From: Eucommia ulmoides
Lineage: Eukaryota > Streptophyta > Magnoliopsida > Garryales > Eucommiaceae
Direction of reading: 5' to 3'
Length of the DNA stretch: 64,000 nucleotides
Assembly: GCA_016647705.1 (NCBI GenBank)
Contig: CM028334.1
Span: 5,456,046-5,520,045, forward strand
Below are positions 57,777-64,000 of this stretch, piece by piece (the stretch's first letter is position 1; the number at the start of each line of letters is the position of its first letter). Position numbers and translations under genes: made by a program. The notes beneath the pieces are model-generated. The model was not told the DNA's origin. It saw only the letters and a list, made by a program, of their open reading frames with translations, and did no database searches.

Positions 57777-59711
57777 CAATGATCTAAAAATCTGATTGGA
57801 CTGACTTGTTTGACAGGTTGAACCATCGACTAGTCCAAGTTCCAGTCCGGTCACCCACCAAAAGTTGTTTTGCACAAAAAATCGTCAAAATTGTGCAAAC
57901 TGGACGGTTGAACCGGTAAACCAGTGAACCGGAACGATTTCCTTGAAATCGGCTGTTTTGTTTAATTTAACACCCCAACCCTAATTTTCCATTTTCTCTC
58001 GTCGTTCTATTTTGCTACGGTGGTAATTTTCTATCCAATTCCTCAAGCCGTTCACCCCCGTCAGCCCATCGAAGCCCCTTATCTCAGTTGTATTATGCTG
58101 CGACTGGCGTCCTCCATCCATTTTCTCATACCGGTCAGCTCATCAAAGTCCCTCACCTCCCCAATCGTCATCTTCCTGTCTTCACTCAACAGTCCAAGCT
58201 TACGACGACAATTTCCACGACGACCACTACGAAGACTGATGGCGACAAAGCAACGGTGAGGTTCTTATATTCAATTCTTGTGTGCAATGAGGTTTTAATT
58301 CAAGATTTCATATCATAGATTTAGTCTTAATTTTATAAGTTTCTTTTTAATTAGGTTTTACTTGTTCATTCTAGTATCAAATATTAGGGCCCGTTTAGTA
58401 ACCGATTCGTGCCCATCTCATGCAGTGGGATGGGAATAGAATGTGATGAGAATTTTGTTTCCTTCTTGGGAATATAATTGCGTTTAGTAACGACAATTTT
58501 TTTTTATTCTGAGAACAGAATCACGTTTGATAACGATTTTATCCTAGAAATCAAGAACGAATTTTAAACCACAATCAAGAAATCATCAAGCAATCGAACC
58601 CTAAACCACAATTAAGAAATTATCAAGCAATCAACCTTTAAATCCCAATCGAAATCGAAATCAAAATTCTAAACCCCCAATCGAAATCGAAATCCTAAAC
58701 CTTAATTGAAATCGAAATCGATTACAGCTGAAAAGTGAAACCCTAATTTCTTCTATAGCGATGGTGACGGTGAAGTAGACGAAGAAGACACTGACAATGA
58801 ACAACAGTGGGGATAGCGACAACGACAATCTTCTATAGCAATGGTGACGAGCTTCTTTGGCGATGGCGACGAGGCGAAGACGATTGCAACGAGAAGGAGG
58901 AGGACGGAGGAAGACGATGATGTGAAGGAGGAGGTAGAGGACGGAGAAAGACAACGACTAGAAGGAGGAAGGAGGACGACGAACCACGAACCAAACGCGA
59001 AGAAAAATGAAGAAAAAAAAGATAAAGAAAAGAGAGGCTTACAAGAGTTGAAGACCAAATCTTATTAACAATTCTATTAATACCGATCTTATTCTTTTTT
59101 GGTTTGGGAATGAGATGGAAATTTTGAGAAACAAAATTTTTTTGTTTCTCACTTCTTAAGAAAAAGTAGGAATAATTCTTGGTTTTGAGATGAAAATGGG
59201 AACGGAAATGGTTTTACCAAACGCTATGCCCAAACAAAAATCCCAAAAATCTGGGAATGAAATAGAATTTTTTGGGATGGGAATGATTGCCAAACATGGC
59301 CTTAATTTATAAATTTTTGTTTCAATTGGTTAATTCCTACTAATTAAGGGTTCAAAACCGATCATTGATTTGTTTAAAATTAAATTTCTCCATCCATATT
59401 CATAATTAATTACATACTGATCAAATAGGGTTAATACAGATTATTAATTCTTTAGGATTTATTGTTAATACTAATTTTCACTGTCTTGAATTAAAAAAAA
59501 AATCAGATTTAAGGATTCAAAAATGATAGATTTTATTGCTAATTTAATCCAGATTTATTTATTTTGATAATTTTTTTTAAAATATTTTAAATAAATGATG
59601 ATGTAATTATGATGTCATGGTTTAATTGTGATTCTCGCTCGATGATTGAACCGGTGATCCATGACTCGGTCATTCTTCCGGTTCGGTAACCGGTCTGGAT
59701 TAAAAACATTG
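57777..59711. mobile_element. hAT-like element with an 8-bp target duplication
   Basis: The left end CAATGATCTAAAAATCTG and the complement of the right end (CAATGTTTTTAATCCAG) are imperfect inverted repeats. The flanks CATTATAA (57769-57776) and TATTATAA (59712-59719) match 7/8. Subterminal sequence is rich in GGTTGAACC and AACCGG motifs on both sides. There is no transposase. A Tourist-like MITE (58387-59301) is nested inside. Confidence 0.7.
58387..59301. mobile_element. Tourist/PIF-Harbinger-like MITE nested in the hAT-like element
   Basis: The left TIR GGGCCCGTTTAGTAAC and the complement of the right TIR (GGCCATGTTTGGCAATC) are flanked by TTA on both sides (58384-58386, 59302-59304). The interior has ATCGAAATCGAAATC repeats (58620-58720) and a GA-rich segment at 58840-59030 giving spurious frames on both strands. 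At 915 bp it is long for a MITE. Confidence 0.68.
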
Positions 59712-59719
59712 TATTATAA

Positions 59720-59733
59720 TACATCAGATCCAT

Positions 59734-59776
<43 letters not shown>

Positions 59777-60565
59777 TGGTAATTGAGTAACTTACACTAT
59801 CATAATTGATAAGTACACATTATAAAACTGTATTCAATGATAATAATTTATAACCACATAATATAAATCATATAATTATTTAGTAATAATAGTTATATTA
59901 AACTTATATCATAACAATAAGCACTCATAAATATGTTACCGCTAATTAGAATAATTAATATTTTATTGAAAAAGTAAATCATATGTAAATTATGAACTAA
60001 ATTTATAATTTTTTTTTTGACATCCCATCCTAGAAATGTTATTATGTTATTTTCTTGTTTTGGGGTAGAAATATTTTATTTATTTATTTATTTTTTCAAT
60101 TTTATTGAGAAATAAAATGAAAAAAAAAAAATCATAAAAAAATAAATATAAAACAAACAAAAAGGAAACCATTTAGAGGGATGCCAAACCAACAAGAAAG
60201 GAATAGTTTCATTTATTAAATTATTATTTTTGCTAAATCTCATTTTGCAACCCCCCCCCCCCTAATTTAAATATTTTTCATTTTTCACCCGAAACTTTCA
60301 ATTAAATGTACATTTCGCCGCTCTAATCAGTCAAATTAAAGGTAAAATCTCACAAAAAATGCAAATAGGCAACAAACTCGGGCCTTTTATTGAGTTTTTT
60401 CTTTTCGAAACTATAAAATATAACCAACAATGCTTATTTAGAAATTTTTTCTCAAGTCGATTAGGGGTCAAATAACAATGAAAGAATTAGAAATTAAACT
60501 GTTAAAATTTTTTAGATAAGGGTTTGAAGTGTCCACTTAATCATCTCATTGTATCAGAAAACTTA
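59720..60565. other. AT-rich spacer
   Basis: It contains a long (TA)n tract at 59738-59774 and a C-run at 60251-60262. No gene or classified element is recognised. Confidence 0.55.
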
Positions 60566-60993
60566 GGTGGCGTTTGGTTAGTGTTCATGCTTTTCTGTTT
60601 CCACTTTCAATAAATTGGGATGAGAATTTTGTTTTCATTTTAGAGTATTCAGGAAATAGAAATATGTGTGGTAACAACCGTTATCTTGAAATTGTTTCTT
60701 TTAATTTAGGAGAACAAAAAGAATAAACACTTTTGGTTGCAACATTTTTTTTTCTCCCTTTAAATGTATGATGATCGACGGGGTGGTGGTGCCCGACATG
60801 GTGGTAGTGGCCAGCGGGGTTATAGTGGAAATAATTTTGTGAGAGTGAATATGAATCAACATTTTTTGTTTCTAAGATTTTTAAGGAATTTAAGAATTAT
60901 TTCTATTTACCAAACGCGTTTCTGTACATTAATCTCAAAATTTTGGGAATCGGAACATAAATAAGGGAACGGAAATAGTAACCAAAATGGGCC
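60566..60993. mobile_element. Tourist-like MITE
   Basis: The left TIR GGTGGCGTTTGGTTAGTG and the complement of the right TIR (GGCCCATTTTGGTTACTA) are flanked by TTA on both sides (60563-60565, 60994-60996). It is 428 bp. The short frame at 60764-60964 (GGGARHGGSGQRGYSG) is low-complexity, with no match I can name. Confidence 0.68.
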
Positions 60994-61049
60994 TTATATT
61001 ATTTGTCTTAAAGTATGGGGCAGGTGTCTATGAATATACCTTGAAGTTT

Positions 61050-61457
61050 ATCAAATCGCACATTTGATCCCTCATGTTTTACATTTGTTTCAACCCCACA
61101 AAATTAAAAACTTTGTTAATGATTTTGGACGAAAAATGGGTTGTGCTCAGCATGTGGCATTCTAATAGGAATATCTTCGTCATTCATTACTCCACTAAAC
61201 CTAAAGCGTTTTACTCTAACAATTTTCTAACAACAATTCAAGATTTCCTCTCTCATTTTTTAGACGAACTGTTATCAGGAAAAGGGTACAGGAAAAAAAG
61301 TCTTAAGTTCAGTGGAGCAATAAAAGGACAAAAATACCCCTATTAGAATGCTACGAGCTGAGCATAACCTATTTTTCACCCAAAATCACTAATAATGTTT
61401 GTAATGTTGTGGAATTACAACAAACATGAAACTTAAGGGACAAAATGTGTAATTTAA
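61050..61457. mobile_element. Foldback element with inverted arms of about 155 bp
   Basis: The left arm (61050-61205) matches the complement of 61303-61457 over essentially its whole length. Shared parts include ATGATTTTGG, AAAAATGGGTTGTGCTCAGC-like and GGCATTCTAATAGG. The spacer is about 97 bp. No coding capacity or certain target duplication is seen. A transcript across it would form a long hairpin. Confidence 0.75.
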
Positions 61458-61981
61458 CCCAAAATATAATTTTCCCCCTTATATAACTCAACAAAGGGGA
61501 GGTCTATGAAAGCTTGAGGAAGAAGAAGGGGAGCCGTTGGTTTGAGAGGGGTTTAAGTGATGATATGGTTGACTGAAAAGGGTCTCCTTCTATTCCTTGG
61601 GATTGTTTGTTCAACTTTCTCTCAATAATTGAACCAAAAGTAGCATTCATAATAATTTCATATGCTTTGCTTCACTAATTAGTGTCATTATCCACTAATT
61701 AGTGTCATTATCCCTAAAAAGAGAAAAAAGTACCCACAAATTATGACCACTAAAGAGAAAATCGAAGAGTTTTATTAGTGTTTTCGTTTCTATTTTTTTT
61801 TTTCCAAAAGTTTAAAGTGAAAACATAACCACAACAATAAAATATAAGTAGGGTCAGTTATATGAATCCTTTCGTGCCATACAGATCATTTAAGGATCAT
61901 ATCCTCAGTATTAACTTCAAAGCAATCATATATTTTCTAAGTGCCTATTTTGTTATTCCTTTAATTTCCCTTGGAGCGTTG
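61458..61981. other. Spacer
   Basis: It holds a short direct repeat (CACTAATTAGTGTCATTATC at about 61674-61712) and T/A runs. No gene is seen. The frame 61862-62077 runs into the TRIM and has no family resemblance. Confidence 0.5.
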
Positions 61982-62273
61982 TGTTGGATTTATCCTTTAT
62001 CGAATGCAAAAGAGATTAATGATCAAGTTATAAGTGTGAGAGAGAGTCTCATCTTATTAGCCACCTCACACTGGTAACAGAGCTCAGGTTAGCTATGAAG
62101 GGAGAGACTGATCGATGATTAGCCGATTCAAAGGCTCGATGTGTAAGGGAATAATTGTTGGGTTTATCCCACATCGGACGTGAAAGGGGTTGGTGATCAA
62201 GTTATAAGTTTGAGAAAAAATCTCACTTTATGAGCTATTTTTTTGGTTGAGAAAGGTCCAAGACCACCCCACA
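61982..62273 (+). mobile_element. TRIM (terminal-repeat retrotransposon in miniature)
   Basis: The 5' LTR 61982-62070 (TGTTGGATTT...CCTCACA, 89 bp) is followed after one base by the PBS TGGTAACAGAGC (62072-62083, one change from tRNA-iMet type). An internal region of about 70 bp follows, with GTAAGGGAATAAT as a weak polypurine tract. The 3' LTR is 62156-62273 (TGTTGGGTTTATCCCACATC...CCCCACA, 118 bp). The 5' LTR lacks about 28 bp present in the 3' LTR. Total length is 292 bp. No target duplication is visible. Confidence 0.72.
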
Positions 62274-62480
62274 CATTTTAACATCTTATGCAATTCACTG
62301 ACCTAGTAACTTTTGAATCGAGTCCAGATAGCTCAAAATGCTTATTCTAAGTTACAACTAGTAGCTCACATGACACTTTTTATATTAGACAATCTTTTCA
62401 AATACTTCTAACGAAATCTTACAAGCACATTCCACTGAATTAATTTATATTTTTGCAGTGGTGTGTTCTCAAGTTTTTTA

Positions 62481-62883
62481 GGGTGTGTTTACGTAAGGAA
62501 TTTAAAGGCGAGATGGAAGAGATTTTTGAAATTTCTCAATTAAAATCTTTTACTTGGCTACACTTCAAAGAGATTTGTAAAATTCAAAAGGATTTCAAAA
62601 TAGAATTTTAAGAGCTTATAATGACACTTCCAAATTCTTCATAGAAAGGTGTTTTTTACAAATTCATCAAAGGAGCGATTTGCTCTAACCTTTTCATCTC
62701 TCTCGGAAGAATGCTATTTTTTCCTTAATTTAAACGATTTGGAAAAAAAAAAAAAAAAAAGAGTCAAATTTCCCATCCGAACAATTTTTTTTATATAAAT
62801 GATGGAATTTCAATATTTAGAAAATTAAAATCTCATCATTCATAAAATCTAGGATTCATCAAGTTATTTACACAAACGCACCG
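62481..62883. mobile_element. Tourist-like MITE
   Basis: The left TIR GGGTGTGTTTACGTAA and the complement of the right TIR (CGGTGCGTTTGTGTAAAT) are flanked by TTA on both sides (62478-62480, 62884-62886). It is 403 bp. Subterminal AAATTC/GAATTT motifs are mirrored. Confidence 0.68.
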
Positions 62884-62886
62884 TTA

Positions 62887-63112
62887 TGCATATGACCGAA
62901 TTATCGTAAACGATTTTCTCTCATCTTATCTTCAATTGACGTTATTCCTAACATCTACCCAGTAATCTCATTCATAACTTTATTGATCATTCTCTTAACA
63001 CTCATCCACTATAACATCCTTATTCCTACTTACATAAATGTCTGAACATACTTCATGTTTACTATACAACATTTTGTGCAATAGATAATTGCAAGTCTTA
63101 TTGCATCTTGAA

Positions 63113-63160
<48 letters not shown>

Positions 63161-63604
63161 GTTTTTTGTTCCACCATTTTTATAGTGTAATTTGTGATTT
63201 TGAATTGATGGATCAAATGACTAATGGGACTTGATTAAAAAAAAATTAATGTTTCTTAAAATAAAAGAAGGGGAATAGATAAGTTTATCTAAAGCATATG
63301 AAATTAGAACTCCTTTGAATTAGTCAAATATCCTATAATCATAATCAAACCATATATAATGCATGGGATTCCAACATGTTGAACAAATCATTGGTTGAAT
63401 AAACAATTCTTCCACTAATGACCAAAATTATTAAAATTTATTGTTTTTATTATAATGTTATAATTTCAAAAATCAAATATAAAAATTTAGTGGGACATAT
63501 GGTGACTTTATTTAATTATTTTAGTGACATTTAACTCAAATTTATAGTTCATGATGACCAATATAAAACAAATGAATTCCAGTTACTAATGCACTGAATA
63601 TACA
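62887..63604. other. AT-rich spacer with a long (AT)n tract
   Basis: A perfect (AT)n run spans about 63115-63156. No gene is seen. Confidence 0.55.
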
Positions 63605-64000
63605 CTGGGGATATGTTTAGTTGGAAGAATGGAAAAGTGGAGGAAAAGAAAAAAAATGTAACGACAATATTTTTATCAATTGTGAAAAAACAATTATTTT
63701 CCTTAATATTTTTTTGTTTGAAGAATGAAAAAGAATGAAAATATAAATTTTCATGTTTAGTTAGAAAGAAAAATGAGAGAAAGGAAAATAATTCACTTAT
63801 CTAGTTTACTATATATTTCACCTTCGTATATTACAAAAATAAATTAAAAATTCTATTATCAATGGTATAATTATAATTTAAACATATTTTTTTGAAGATT
63901 CTTCTTGCAATTTTCTCCTAAATTAGTGGGGACAAAGATTTACCTAGAAAATTAGGTATTTTCCTCCCATTTTTTCCTATACCAAACAAGTTTTTTTTTT
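63605..64000. mobile_element. Possible MITE cut by the window end
   Basis: GGGGATATGTTTAGTTGGAAG at 63606-63626 and the near-terminal ATACCAAACAAG at 63979-63990 look like inverted ends of a 'GTTTGGTT' MITE. The right flank is at or beyond the window edge, so the target duplication cannot be checked. Confidence 0.4.

Noticed and set aside
12941..62083. tRNA-iMet-like 12-mers as tRNA gene fragments
   Set aside because: At 12941, 47518, 55086 and 62072 each lies one to a few bases (about 10 at 47518) from an LTR edge, so they are primer-binding sites. No cloverleaf surrounds them.

Overview
The window looks like nuclear DNA of a flowering plant, probably a dicot. It is AT-rich and transposon-dense, and holds one recognisable host gene. 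That gene is a plant-type peptide chain release factor 3 (eRF3, GSPT1/SUP35 family) on the + strand. It can be read as 18 coding exons from ATG 25586 to TGA 50929, with matching phases at every junction and an uninterrupted 518-codon frame. I do not recognise the species.

Region 1 (1-20.9 kb) is a three-level nest of LTR retrotransposons. The outer element (Y, Tat/Ogre-like Ty3/gypsy, minus strand) has LTRs at 15-2197 and 18574-20908, a degenerate gag, and no visible pol. A second Ty3/gypsy element (X, Tekay/Del-type chromovirus, minus strand, about 6668-18141) lies inside it, with decayed gag, protease, RT, RNase H, integrase and chromodomain. A solo LTR of an X-related family (Z, 13382-16014) sits in opposite orientation inside X's 5' LTR.

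Region 2 (20.9-25.6 kb) holds a solo LTR with a perfect 5-bp target duplication (21387-22724), a small degenerate tandem repeat, and two tandem copies of the eRF3 promoter/leader segment. The proximal copy feeds a leader with a probable 5' UTR intron.

Region 3 (25.6-52.1 kb) is eRF3. About 94% of its coding span is intron. The two largest introns (about 6 kb each) hold a decayed LINE, and a tandemly duplicated inverted-LTR cluster plus a long-TIR element. The exons are intact.

Region 4 (52.2-64 kb) has no recognisable host gene. It holds a gag-only LTR element (W, 52664-56059), an LTR-like Copia remnant, a hAT-like element with a Tourist-like MITE nested in it, two or three more Tourist-like MITEs with TTA target duplications, a 155-bp-arm foldback element, a 292-bp TRIM, and long AT tracts.

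I found no CRISPR array, no tRNA or rRNA gene, and nothing that reads as a wholly new gene system. The most informative material is the nested and inverted repeat architecture and how eRF3 tolerates it.
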